From the NCBI GenBank assembly GCA_947452455.1, contig CANGBX010000001.1, positions 62,001 to 126,000 of the forward strand: a DNA stretch of 64,000 nt, written 5' to 3'. This document shows, piece by piece, positions 8,012-16,542 of this stretch (its first letter is position 1; each line of letters begins with the position of its first letter). The position numbers and the translations under genes are program-made. Source of the stretch: Beijerinckiaceae bacterium. GTDB taxonomy: Bacteria; Pseudomonadota; Alphaproteobacteria; Rhizobiales; Beijerinckiaceae. The notes below the pieces were generated by a model. That model was not told where the DNA came from and made no database searches. It saw only the letters and a list, made by a program, of their open reading frames with translations.

Positions 8012-8971
8012 ATGGCGGTGGATGAGCTGAAGCAGGCTTTGCGGATTACGGACAAGCGTCCTGCTGCCGATGGCATTGAATATTTCGAGCTGAAAAAGCC
8101 CGATGGTGGCGAACTCATGCCCTTCATGCCCGGCGCTCATATTTCCATGCGCGTGCCCAATGGCGACGTGCGCAAATATTCGCTCTGCAATGATGCCGAA
8201 GAGCGCGACCGCTATTGCATCGCCGTGAAGCGTGAAGAGGGCGGGCGTGGTGGCTCGATCAGCCTGATCGATGAGGCGAAGGTCGGTGACGAGATCATGG
8301 TCTCGGCGCCGCGTAATGATTTCGAGCTGGTGGCAGCGCCGCAATATGTGTTCATCGCAGGCGGTATTGGCATCACGCCGATCCTGTCAATGATCAAATG
8401 GGTTCGTGCTGCGGGCACGGCGAAATTTAAACTCTATTATCTGACACGCTCACCGGAGATGACGGCCTTTCTTGCCGAGCTGAAAGCGCCGGAACTGCGC
8501 GGCATGGTGACGATCCATCATGATGAGGGCGATCCGGATAAAGCTTTTGATCTGTGGCCAGTGATGGAAAAGCCCGGTGCGGCGCATCTTTATTGCTGCG
8601 GTCCGCGCGGGTTGATGGAGGCCGTGCGCGATATGACCGGGCATTGGTCAACCGCCAAAGTGCATTTTGAAGATTTCACACCGCCCGGTGCGATCACCAA
8701 AGCGGAAGATGTGCCTTTCACCGTGCGGCTTGCCAAGACGGGCGCGGTCTATGATGTGCCGGTGGGCCAATCCATTCTCGAAGTCTTGCGCGCGCATGGC
8801 CATGATATTTCTTTCTCTTGCGAGAGTGGGTCCTGCGGGTCCTGCAAGACGAAGCTCGTCTCGGGCGATGTTGACCACCGCGATCTTGTGCTTGCTGATT
8901 ATGAGAAGGCGAGCCAGATCATGGTTTGCGTGTCACGCTCATTGGGCGGCGAACTTGTTCTTGATCTGTAA
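8012..8971 (+). CDS. Phthalate dioxygenase reductase-type flavin/2Fe-2S oxidoreductase
   Basis: A 319-residue single-chain reductase with the phthalate dioxygenase reductase / VanB domain order. The FMN-binding barrel has RKYSL at 54-58, the NAD domain has FIAGGIGITPI near 114 and the YCCGPRG loop near 194. The C-terminal plant-type ferredoxin domain has cysteines C270, C275, C278 and C306. It passes NADH electrons to the Rieske oxygenase encoded divergently at 7594. The ATG at 8012 is chosen over an in-frame TTG at 8009 because it follows GGAGAGGG at better spacing. It heads an operon with the dehydrogenase, marR and nadC. Confidence 0.92.
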   Translation: MAVDELKQALRITDKRPAADGIEYFELKKPDGGELMPFMPGAHISMRVPNGDVRKYSLCNDAEERDRYCIAVKREEGGRGGSISLIDEAKVGDEIMVSAPRNDFELVAAPQYVFIAGGIGITPILSMIKWVRAAGTAKFKLYYLTRSPEMTAFLAELKAPELRGMVTIHHDEGDPDKAFDLWPVMEKPGAAHLYCCGPRGLMEAVRDMTGHWSTAKVHFEDFTPPGAITKAEDVPFTVRLAKTGAVYDVPVGQSILEVLRAHGHDISFSCESGSCGSCKTKLVSGDVDHRDLVLADYEKASQIMVCVSRSLGGELVLDL

Positions 8972-8980
8972 GGCTGACAC

Positions 8981-10165
8981 ATGAGCGCGCGGCCCCTCAA
9001 ACTCGGAATTGCAGGCATAGGCCGCGCCTTTTCCTTCATGATCCCGACCTTTCGGGATGATCCGCGCGTGACCATTGTGGCTGGTTTTGATCCGCGTGAG
9101 GAAGCGCGTTCCCGCTTCATGCAGGACTTCGGCGCACCCGCTTTCGCCAGTATGGAAGAGCTCTGCGCCAGCGATGTGGATGCGATTTATATTGCCTCGC
9201 CGCATCAATTCCACGCGCCGCAAGTCGCTATGGCGGCCGCGCATGGCAAGCATGTGTTGGTGGAAAAGCCCATGGCTTTGTCGCTGGCTGATTGTCAGGC
9301 GATGATTGATGTGACGCGCAAAGCAGGCGTGCATCTGATCGTTGGGCACAGCCATTCATTCGATGCACCAATCCGTAAAATGGCCGAGTTGGTTTCGAGC
9401 GGCGCTTATGGCACCTTGCGCATGATCACGGCGATGAATTTTACCGATTTCATGTTTCGTCCACGCCGGCCGGAAGAACTCGACACCGCGCAAGGTGGTG
9501 GCGTGATTTACAATCAGGCGCCCCATCAAGTGGAGATGATCCGCCTCATTGCAGGCGGGCGTGTGAAATCCGTGCGCGCCATGGCAGGCGTGTGGGATGC
9601 CCATCGCCCGACAGAAGGCGCCTATAATGCGTTTCTGACTTTTGAAAATGATGTCAGCGCGACCATGACCTATTCCGGTTATGCGCATTTTGACAGTGAT
9701 GAATGGCTCGACTGGACGAATGAATTGGGTCTGAAAAAAGATCCGAAAAATTATGGTACTGCGCGCAAAGCCATTTTGGCTTCGGGCAATCTGGCGGAAG
9801 AATCGGCGCTGAAAAATGCGCGTAATTATGGCGGTTCTGCTTATGCCGACCTATCTGATCTGAATGCACGCCAGCACCAGACATTCGGTTTTATGTTGGC
9901 AAGTTGCGAGCGCGGTGATCTGCGTGCCTTTGGTGATGGTGTGCGCATCTATGGAGATGCAGCGCAAGAATTTCTGGCGCTTGATCCCCCCAAAGTTCCG
10001 CGCAGTGAAGTGACGGATGAGCTGGTGGCAGCTGTGTTTGACAATGTGGCGCCGCTGCATTCTGGTGAATGGTCGCTGGCGACCATGGAAGTCTGTCTCG
10101 CGCTGTTGCAATCAGCACGCGAGGGCCGCGAGATCACTCTGCAGCATCAGGTGGGTTTGCCATGA
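8981..10165 (+). CDS. Gfo/Idh/MocA dehydrogenase, phthalate 4,5-dihydrodiol dehydrogenase type
   Basis: A 394-residue NAD(P)-dependent dehydrogenase. The N-terminal Rossmann segment is LGIAGIGRAF (residues 8-17), the hallmark EKP is at 95-97, and the C-terminal alpha/beta domain contains the GGGVIYNQAPHQVEMIR catalytic segment. Length and features fit the phthalate cis-4,5-dihydrodiol dehydrogenase (Pht4) branch of the family. Those enzymes re-aromatise the diol made by the oxygenase. It sits 9 bp after the reductase gene, which supports this role. No 4,5-dihydroxyphthalate decarboxylase is visible in the window. Confidence 0.85.
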   Translation: MSARPLKLGIAGIGRAFSFMIPTFRDDPRVTIVAGFDPREEARSRFMQDFGAPAFASMEELCASDVDAIYIASPHQFHAPQVAMAAAHGKHVLVEKPMALSLADCQAMIDVTRKAGVHLIVGHSHSFDAPIRKMAELVSSGAYGTLRMITAMNFTDFMFRPRRPEELDTAQGGGVIYNQAPHQVEMIRLIAGGRVKSVRAMAGVWDAHRPTEGAYNAFLTFENDVSATMTYSGYAHFDSDEWLDWTNELGLKKDPKNYGTARKAILASGNLAEESALKNARNYGGSAYADLSDLNARQHQTFGFMLASCERGDLRAFGDGVRIYGDAAQEFLALDPPKVPRSEVTDELVAAVFDNVAPLHSGEWSLATMEVCLALLQSAREGREITLQHQVGLP

Positions 10166-10725
10166 CCAAGCGCAGCAATCTCGCACAAGTCATCCAGCAT
10201 CATTGGCGCGAATCCGTGCCGGATGATCGTCTCGCTCATCTCATCAAAGATGCGTCGCGCGGATTGGGACGCGCTTTGCAAATGCGCTTGGCTGAACATG
10301 GCGTGTCCTTCGGTCATTGGACCTTTTTGCGTATCTTGTGGAATGGCGATGGCATGGCGCAGCGCGCTTTGTCGGATATGGCGGGTGTGATGGAGCCCAC
10401 CACTTTTTCGGCTGTGAAGGCGATGGAAAAGCTTGGCTATGTCGAGCGCCGCCAGAAGCCCGGTGATCGCAAGCAGGTGTTCATTCATCTGACCCCGCTC
10501 GGTCATTCACTGAAAGACAAGCTGGTGCCGCTGGCCGAAGAGGTCAATGCCATTGCGATCGAAGGTTTGGAGGAGCGCGAGATTGTGGCTATGCGCAGAG
10601 CTTTGCTCGCCATGATCGATAATCTGGCGCGTGACGAGGCGCAGGCTGCGGGCGACAATCGCCGCATCCCTTCCACGCGTGAAGTCGCGGGGCGTTTGTC
10701 TAGCGCACAGCCATCGCGTAAATAA
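10162..10725 (+). CDS. MarR-family transcriptional regulator
   Basis: A 187-residue winged-helix protein with the MarR layout: an N-terminal dimerisation helix, the recognition region LSDMAGVMEPTTFSAVKAME around residues 73-92 and the wing YVERRQKPGDRKQVFIHLT. The ATG at 10162 overlaps the preceding stop as ATGA, which fixes the start; upstream in-frame codons belong to the dehydrogenase shadow. MarR proteins usually repress divergent catabolic promoters and release on ligand binding. The paired CTTAG-N4-CTAAG palindromes at 7611 and 7971 are its likely operators. The C-terminal 25 residues look disordered. Confidence 0.9.
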   Translation: MTKRSNLAQVIQHHWRESVPDDRLAHLIKDASRGLGRALQMRLAEHGVSFGHWTFLRILWNGDGMAQRALSDMAGVMEPTTFSAVKAMEKLGYVERRQKPGDRKQVFIHLTPLGHSLKDKLVPLAEEVNAIAIEGLEEREIVAMRRALLAMIDNLARDEAQAAGDNRRIPSTREVAGRLSSAQPSRK

Positions 10726-10754
10726 GCAATCTGATTTTCTTTGGGACCACATCC

Positions 10755-11609
10755 ATGACCATGGCCTTCTTCAATCCGATCCTGCTCGAAAATGCCGTGC
10801 GTGCCGCACTTGATGAAGATTTGGGTGACGCTGGCGATATCACGACCATGGCAACCATTCCTGCCGATATGCAGGCCTCTGCCGTCATGGCCGCGCGCAA
10901 GGGTGGTGTGGTTTGCGGCCTGCCGCTGGCTGAGGCCGCGTTTCGTCTGATTGATCCGAAATTGTCGTTTGAGCCGCTGGTGCAAGAGGGCGCGCATGTG
11001 CCGGCCAAAACGCCTGTCGCCCGCATCAAGGGCAATGCGCGCGCCATTTTGACGGCTGAGCGTGTGGCTTTGAATTACGCTTGCCGCTTGTCGGGCATTG
11101 CGACGATGACGGCGGAATTTGTGGCGCTTGTGGCCCATACCAATGCGAAGATTTGCTGCACGCGCAAGACCACGCCCAATCTGCGCGCTTTTGAAAAATA
11201 TGCCGTGCGGTGTGGCGGCGCGATGAACCATCGCTTCGGTCTCGATGATGCCGTGCTCATCAAGGATAATCACATTGCAGTTGCTGGCGGCATTCGCGCG
11301 GCTCTGCGTGCGGCGAAAGCGGCGGCCGGGCATTTGGTGAAGGTCGAGATTGAAGTCGATACGCTTGATCAGCTGCGTGAAGTGATTGCCGAGGGGGCGG
11401 ATTTTGTTTTGCTCGACAATATGTCGGTCGAGCAAATGCGCGAGGCGGTTGCTATGGCCAAGGGCCATGTGAAGCTGGAGGCCTCTGGCGGCATCAATCG
11501 TGGCAGCGTGAAAGAGATTGCCGAGACGGGCGTCGATTTGATTTCATCGGGCGCGCTGACACATTCCGCGCCGATTTTGGATCTCGGTTTGGATATCGAG
11601 ATCGGCTAA
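10755..11609 (+). CDS. nadC: Nicotinate-nucleotide pyrophosphorylase (carboxylating), quinolinate phosphoribosyltransferase
   Basis: A 284-residue NadC homologue of normal length. Signature elements are EDLGDAGDITT near the N-terminus, AERVALNYACRLSGIAT near 103, the CTRKTTPNLR phosphate-binding loop near 135 and KDNHIAVAGG near 173. The C-terminal barrel ends with LEASGGINRGSVKEIAETGVD. It converts quinolinate and PRPP to nicotinate mononucleotide. nadA and nadB are absent here and the gene follows marR in the catabolic operon. Quinolinate is the pyridine analogue of phthalate, and phthalate is a known active-site ligand of this enzyme family, so a resistance or accessory role is possible. 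Confidence 0.9.
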   Translation: MTMAFFNPILLENAVRAALDEDLGDAGDITTMATIPADMQASAVMAARKGGVVCGLPLAEAAFRLIDPKLSFEPLVQEGAHVPAKTPVARIKGNARAILTAERVALNYACRLSGIATMTAEFVALVAHTNAKICCTRKTTPNLRAFEKYAVRCGGAMNHRFGLDDAVLIKDNHIAVAGGIRAALRAAKAAAGHLVKVEIEVDTLDQLREVIAEGADFVLLDNMSVEQMREAVAMAKGHVKLEASGGINRGSVKEIAETGVDLISSGALTHSAPILDLGLDIEIG

Positions 11610-11618
11610 CATTTTCGC

Positions 11619-11704
11619 CGTCATTGCGAGCGTAAGCGAAGCAATCCAGAGCCTCACGTGTGGCTTTCTGGGTTGCTTCGTCGCTGACGCTCCTCGCAAT
11701 GACG
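11619..11704. repeat. Palindromic repeat, copy 5
   Basis: About 86 bp; CGTCATTGCGAGCGTAAGCG ... CTCCTCGCAATGACG, with CCTCACGTGTGG in the centre. It lies between convergent nadC and the dienelactone hydrolase gene. Confidence 0.9.
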
Positions 11705-11718
11705 AGCCTAGAGGCTCG

Positions 11719-12522
11719 TCACTCGAGTCGAACGTTTTTCGAGAAGTCGTAGGACTTGGCGAACGAGCAATCGTAAGCCTGCATGACCGGATCAGCCTTC
11801 CAGTTCGGCGACAGAACACGCGCCAAAAACTTTTGCTGATCAGCCCAGCCTTGTTCAGCCTGCGGCTTGCGGTAGCGGCCGGGCATGGTGTCATTCAGCC
11901 AGCCATGGGGTGCATCGGCGTAGACGTGAATGTCATAGCTCTTCTTATTGGCCTCAAGGCAATTGCGCATGCGTTGCACATCTTCCACCGCGATGATGTG
12001 ATCGGAGGCGCCAAAAGCACCAAAGACCGGGCAATCGAGTGAGGCCAAAATATCATCGAGCGTTTTGGGCTGGCGTTCATTGATCGCCCATTCGCGTTTG
12101 GAAGCCGCGCCATACCAGACAATGGCTGCGGTGATCTTGCGTTCAGCCGCATAGACCAGCGGATGACGACCCGTCTGGCAATAGCCAGCCACAGCCACTT
12201 TTTCCATATCGGCGCCAGCTTCATTCGACATGGCTTTGATCGCCGCGTCGATATTTTCCAGCGCTTCCATGTCGCTCATGTCATAGCGGCCATCGCCGCA
12301 ATTGAGCTTGGGCTGATCGGGATGGCGGAAAAAGAAATTGGGGGCGAGCACAGCAAAACCGTCGCTAGCGCAACGCTTGGCCAGATCGCGCGTGTGCTGC
12401 ACGAGGCCGTAGCGCTCATGCATCAGCACCACCACAGGGCGGCGCTCGGAGCCGGCGGGCCGTGCCAGAAAAGCCGGCATGCCGTTCGAACAGGTGACTT
12501 CCTTCGTTTCAATCGACGTCAT
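11719..12522 (-). CDS. Dienelactone hydrolase-family protein
   Basis: A 267-residue alpha/beta hydrolase of the dienelactone hydrolase family. The active-site set is complete: E36 in MHERYGL, nucleophile C115 in GYCQTG, D174 in FGASD and H206 in DAPHGW, matching the E-C-D-H arrangement of carboxymethylenebutenolidase. These enzymes open lactones formed after ortho ring cleavage. It is about 20 residues longer than classical DLH, the extra part being a C-terminal tail. GAGGAG precedes the ATG. It is 12 bp downstream of the isochorismatase-like gene on the same strand, probably one transcript. Confidence 0.88.
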   Translation of the reverse strand: MTSIETKEVTCSNGMPAFLARPAGSERRPVVVLMHERYGLVQHTRDLAKRCASDGFAVLAPNFFFRHPDQPKLNCGDGRYDMSDMEALENIDAAIKAMSNEAGADMEKVAVAGYCQTGRHPLVYAAERKITAAIVWYGAASKREWAINERQPKTLDDILASLDCPVFGAFGASDHIIAVEDVQRMRNCLEANKKSYDIHVYADAPHGWLNDTMPGRYRKPQAEQGWADQQKFLARVLSPNWKADPVMQAYDCSFAKSYDFSKNVRLE

Positions 12523-12534
12523 GTCTAACTCTCC

Positions 12535-13179
12535 TCAGGCGCGCATCAGCGCGACAATATCATCCACATTCATCACGCGGCTCATGCGCGGGAAAACGCG
12601 GTCCATGAAAAACTCATTGTTATTGCCGCGCGTCGAGAAACAGGCGTCACGTGCGACCACAATGCCGAAGTCGAGATCACGCGCGGCAAAGACGGTGGAG
12701 GCAATGCCCACATCGGTCGAGCCGCCGCAGATGATGATGTTGACGATGCCACGTACGCGCATCTGCAATTCGAGATCGGTCTGGAAGAAAGAATTCCAGC
12801 GGTGCTTGGGCACCATCACGTCACCCTTGGCGGGTGCGAGTTCGGGGGCGACTTCCGCATCTTTGGAATCGCCATAAAAGCGCGGCTTGATGACGGCGTC
12901 AGGCGCGCTGGTGGAGCCCAGATCCATATCTGTGTCGGTGAGGCGCAAAACCGTGTCGGAGCCGTCAGGCGCGTGGTGGCCGGAAGGGTAGAAGGCCGTC
13001 ATGCCGACTTTGCGGGCACCCATCAGAAGGCGCTGCATATTGGGCAGGATATTGCGGTCGGCCAGAAACTTTTGCTTGGCAGGATCGCGCGGGTGCAAAT
13101 AGCCGTTGAGGCTGTCGAACATGACGAGCCCGGTGGTGTTTGCCGAGAGCTCTTTTTCCATGCGGGATATTTTGGCCAT
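12535..13179 (-). CDS. Isochorismatase-fold hydrolase without the nucleophilic cysteine
   Basis: A 214-residue isochorismatase-superfamily protein. D22 (MFDSLNG) and K125 (PKHRWNSF) match the conserved catalytic Asp and Lys. The nucleophile position, normally Cys in TDxC of nicotinamidase-type amidases, reads STDVGIAST with glycine at 158. Glycine here is typical of true isochorismatases that hydrolyse vinyl ethers without a covalent intermediate. I start at ATG 13179 (AGGACA upstream) and reject a 21-codon extension that lacks family similarity. It may hydrolyse an enol-ether intermediate, but the substrate is unknown. Confidence 0.8.
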   Translation of the reverse strand: MAKISRMEKELSANTTGLVMFDSLNGYLHPRDPAKQKFLADRNILPNMQRLLMGARKVGMTAFYPSGHHAPDGSDTVLRLTDTDMDLGSTSAPDAVIKPRFYGDSKDAEVAPELAPAKGDVMVPKHRWNSFFQTDLELQMRVRGIVNIIICGGSTDVGIASTVFAARDLDFGIVVARDACFSTRGNNNEFFMDRVFPRMSRVMNVDDIVALMRA

Positions 13180-13293
13180 GCCGCCTGTCCTTTTCTTGTT
13201 TTTGGGAAGGCTCAGGATAGGGGCTTGCTCTGCCTCGCACAATGGGCCGAAAATGGACCCAAAGACCGCCAGAGGCGGCAGGGAGGATCAAAG

Positions 13294-14244
13294 ATGAGTG
13301 TTCTGGTCACGGGAGCCGGTCTGGTCGGCACGTCATTCGCGCGTGAGGCCATCAAGCGGGGGGAAAAGATCGTCTTTTTCGATCCCGAGCCGCGCCGCTC
13401 TTTTATCGATTTCAAATGCGGTGCGGGCCGGGCCGAGCTGGTGCGCGGCGATGTGCGTGATCTGCCCGCGCTCTTTGATGCGGTGAAGACGCACAAGGTC
13501 GAGACCATTGTCCACACTGCCGGCTTGATCGGCGGGCGCGTGCAGCAATCTCTGTCGCTGGCTTTCGATATCAATCTGGGCGGCACGCGCAATGTGGCTG
13601 AAGTGATGCGCCTCGCGGGGCTTCGCCGTCTTGTCCATATTTCAACCTTCGGTGTTTACGACACGCGTCGCGAGACGTCCGGCACGGTGGATGAGTCTTT
13701 TCCGCGCGGCGCAGGGCGCGGCTATGGCAATCTGAAAGTCGCCAAGGAAGTGCTGCTGGAGGCCTATGCCGATCTCCACAAGTTCGAGCTCGTCATGCTG
13801 CGCCCGGCCAATGTCTATGGTTTTGGGCATTTCTGGGCTGGCTCATCGGGTGGGGCAAAAATGCAGGCCTTGCTGGAAGCAGGCCTCTCGGGCGCCAAGG
13901 CGCGCATCCCTTCCGCCGAGACCATGACGAATGAATATATCTATGCCGAGGATATGGGCCGCGCGGTTGATCTGGCTGTGACAAAATCCCTGCCCAAGGG
14001 TACGATCTTCAACATCGGCAATGGTTTTGTCACGCCTTTTGAGGATGTTGTGGCAGCTGTGCGCGCTCATTGTCCGGCTCTGAATTATGAGATCGAGGCG
14101 GGCGAGCCGCCCAAAAATAAGGCCGTCCCACTTTCGATCAGCGCGGCTGAAAAACATCTCGGCTGGCGGCCTGCTCACGATATTGTGGCTGGCTTTGGGG
14201 CCTATCTTTCGGAAATCAAAGCGGCCCGCGCGCAAGGTTTCTGA
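13294..14244 (+). CDS. NAD-dependent epimerase/dehydratase (extended SDR)
   Basis: A 316-residue extended short-chain dehydrogenase. The N-terminal VLVTGAGLVGTSFAR gives the TGxxGxxG-like NAD motif. Ser in HISTFGVYD and the YGNLK motif (YxxxK) complete the catalytic set, and RPANVYGFG is a typical substrate-loop segment. The start is ATG 13294 after GGGAGG; the longer open frame upstream is an antisense shadow of the isochorismatase gene. It is transcribed away from that gene and toward tctBAC. These enzymes act on nucleotide sugars or on hydroxy/keto catabolic intermediates; the context favours the latter, without proof. Confidence 0.85.
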   Translation: MSVLVTGAGLVGTSFAREAIKRGEKIVFFDPEPRRSFIDFKCGAGRAELVRGDVRDLPALFDAVKTHKVETIVHTAGLIGGRVQQSLSLAFDINLGGTRNVAEVMRLAGLRRLVHISTFGVYDTRRETSGTVDESFPRGAGRGYGNLKVAKEVLLEAYADLHKFELVMLRPANVYGFGHFWAGSSGGAKMQALLEAGLSGAKARIPSAETMTNEYIYAEDMGRAVDLAVTKSLPKGTIFNIGNGFVTPFEDVVAAVRAHCPALNYEIEAGEPPKNKAVPLSISAAEKHLGWRPAHDIVAGFGAYLSEIKAARAQGF

Positions 14245-14401
14245 AGCACATGCGACTTTGGTCGATCACGGCCTTTGGGCATGGCGCATTATGTCGGACG
14301 CGGTTAAGGTCGAGGCAAGAAGATTCAAGGGGGGCGATGTGTGACCAGACCCGAAGCGGGTTGGTGGCGTGTCTTCCTTGTGGCTTGAGGAGGATGAACG
14401 C

Positions 14402-14908
14402 ATGTCGGATCAGGTTTCACCGTCCGAAGACCAATCGCGCGGGCTGATCAAGTCCACGCAGGAGCTGGGTGCTGGCCTGTTTCTGATCGCGGTTGCTTTG
14501 TTTTTCTATTGGCAGGGTCTTGATCTGCCGCGTGGCTCGCTGCGCGCGCTTGGCCCTGGCATGTTGCCCTTGGCGCTGGTCACAATGCTGGGTATCGGCG
14601 GCCTGATGATGGTTATCTATTCTTTGCTGGAAGTGGGCCCTCGCTTGGAGCGCTGGTCGCTGCGGGGTCCGTTCTTCGTTTTTGGCGGCATTATTCTGTT
14701 CGCGCTGCTCATCCGCACCTGCGGCTTGATGATCGCTGGTCCCGTGTCGATGATTTTCGGCATGATGGCGAGTGAAGAATTCGAGCTGAAAGAAGCCACC
14801 ATCTTCTCGATTGCGATGACCATCGTCTGCATCCTTCTTTTCAAGACGCTTCTGCGCCTGCCGATCCCGGTGATTGGTACGCTGCTTGAGCCGATCTTTC
14901 CTTTCTGA
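14402..14908 (+). CDS. tctB: Tripartite tricarboxylate transporter small membrane subunit TctB
   Basis: A 168-residue protein with four predicted membrane segments, at about residues 19-40, 50-75, 86-118 and 128-150, as in TctB. ATG 14402 follows GAGGAGG; the upstream in-frame ATG at 14369 would add an unlikely polar leader. It lies 18 bp before tctA and is the first gene of the tctBAC operon. With TctA it forms the cation-coupled membrane part of the importer that takes carboxylates delivered by TctC. The family is poorly conserved, so the call leans on size, topology and position. Confidence 0.88.
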   Translation: MSDQVSPSEDQSRGLIKSTQELGAGLFLIAVALFFYWQGLDLPRGSLRALGPGMLPLALVTMLGIGGLMMVIYSLLEVGPRLERWSLRGPFFVFGGIILFALLIRTCGLMIAGPVSMIFGMMASEEFELKEATIFSIAMTIVCILLFKTLLRLPIPVIGTLLEPIFPF

Positions 14909-14926
14909 GCCGGAGAATTTTTCATC

Positions 14927-16429
14927 ATGGAAGCTTTCCTCGGCAATCTTGCTCTGGGCTTTGGCGTTGCGCTAACGCTGAAGAACATCTTTCTCTGTTT
15001 CGTTGGCTGTATGGTTGGCACGCTGATTGGCGTGTTGCCCGGTGTTGGCCCCATTGCCACCATTGCGATGCTGCTGCCCATCACCTTCGGTTTTGATCCG
15101 ACAGGCGCACTCATCATGCTGGCCGGTATTTATTACGGTGCGCAATATGGTGGCTCGACGACAGCCATTCTCGTGAACATCCCAGGTGAGGCGACATCCG
15201 TCGTCACCACGCTTGATGGTCATCAGATGGCCAGGCAGGGCCGCGCTGGTGTGGCGCTGGGCATGGCGGCGATGGGCTCGTTCTTTGCGGGCACTGTGGC
15301 GACTTTGTTCATTGCCGCACTGGGTCAACCTTTGACCAAACTTGCGCAGCTCTTTGGTCCCGCCGAATATTTCGCACTGATGATCATGGGGCTTGTGTTT
15401 GCCGTTGTGTTGGCGCGCGGCTCGATTCTCAAAGCGATCTGCATGATCTTGCTCGGCCTGTTGCTCGCAACGGTGGGCACCGACTTGGAAACGGGTCAGG
15501 AGCGCATGACGCTTGGCATTCAAGATCTTTCAGACGGCGTCGATTTTGCCGTGCTGGCTATGGGTATTTTCGGTTTTGCGGAAATTGTTCGCAATCTTGA
15601 AAATCCTGAAACGCGTGACGTTGTGCGCGCTGCTATTGGCCGTTTGTGGCCAAGCAAGGATGACTTCCGTCAGTCTTACTTCCCCATTCTGCGTGGTACG
15701 CTGATTGGTGCTGTGCTTGGCATCCTGCCAGGCAATGGCGCTGTGCTGGGGCCGTTTGCCTCCTACACGGTTGAAAAGAAGCTTGCGAAAGATCCCAAGC
15801 GCTTTGGTCGCGGTGCGATTGAAGGTGTGGCGGGTCCGGAGTCCGCCAACAATGCGGGCGCACAGACGGCCTTCATTCCGCTGCTGACTTTGGGCATTCC
15901 GCCCAACGCTGTGATGGCGCTGATGGTGGGTGCGATGACCATTCACGGCATTATTCCTGGCCCGCAGGTGATGACCAAGAATCCGGAATTGTTCTGGGGC
16001 ATGGTCGCGTCCATGTGGATCGGCAATCTGATGCTGGTCATCATCAACCTGCCGCTGATCGGTCTGTGGGTGAAACTCTTGCAGGTGCCTTACCGCATGA
16101 TGTTCCCCGCCATCATGATCTTCTGCTGCATCGGCATTTACTCGATCAACAATTCCACCAGTGACGTGCTGTTCACGGCCTTCTTCGGTCTGGTCGGATA
16201 TACGCTGCTGAAATTCGGTTTCGAGCCCGCCCCGATGTTGCTCGGCTTCGTGCTGGGCAAGCTGATGGAAGAAAAGCTCCGTCAGGCCTTGATCCTGTCG
16301 CGCGGGTCTTTCTCGACCTTCATCGAGCGCCCGGTCTCGGCTGGCCTGCTTCTGGTGGCGGTCGTCATGCTGGCGCTGGCGCTTCTCCCCTCGATCCGGA
16401 AGGGCCGAGACGAAGTCTTCACGGAATAG
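14927..16429 (+). CDS. tctA: Tripartite tricarboxylate transporter large permease TctA
   Basis: A 500-residue, very hydrophobic protein of standard TctA length. It has the family signature segments VGTLIGVLPGVGPIATIAML near residue 27, YYGAQYGGSTTAILVNIPGE near 65 and a second PGNGAVLGPFASY near 265, plus about a dozen membrane spans. TctA carries the transport path for di- and tricarboxylates or aromatic acids. It is followed by tctC after 113 bp. As the only TctAB pair in the window, it may also serve the orphan binding proteins at 1.5, 26.4 and 27.5 kb. Confidence 0.95.
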   Translation: MEAFLGNLALGFGVALTLKNIFLCFVGCMVGTLIGVLPGVGPIATIAMLLPITFGFDPTGALIMLAGIYYGAQYGGSTTAILVNIPGEATSVVTTLDGHQMARQGRAGVALGMAAMGSFFAGTVATLFIAALGQPLTKLAQLFGPAEYFALMIMGLVFAVVLARGSILKAICMILLGLLLATVGTDLETGQERMTLGIQDLSDGVDFAVLAMGIFGFAEIVRNLENPETRDVVRAAIGRLWPSKDDFRQSYFPILRGTLIGAVLGILPGNGAVLGPFASYTVEKKLAKDPKRFGRGAIEGVAGPESANNAGAQTAFIPLLTLGIPPNAVMALMVGAMTIHGIIPGPQVMTKNPELFWGMVASMWIGNLMLVIINLPLIGLWVKLLQVPYRMMFPAIMIFCCIGIYSINNSTSDVLFTAFFGLVGYTLLKFGFEPAPMLLGFVLGKLMEEKLRQALILSRGSFSTFIERPVSAGLLLVAVVMLALALLPSIRKGRDEVFTE

Positions 16430-16542
16430 TCGATCACATATCCGGCACTGGACGATGGGATAGCTTCCTTCGTCCAGTGCAAGCTCCCATACTCTCTTCA
16501 AGGGCCGCCCAATGGCCTGAACAAAGAATGGGAGCGAATTGT

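Noticed and set aside
12802-13293. Long N-terminal extension of the epimerase frame
   Set aside because: It overlaps the isochorismatase-like gene in antisense; the Rossmann motif begins right at ATG 13294 with a strong GGGAGG site.
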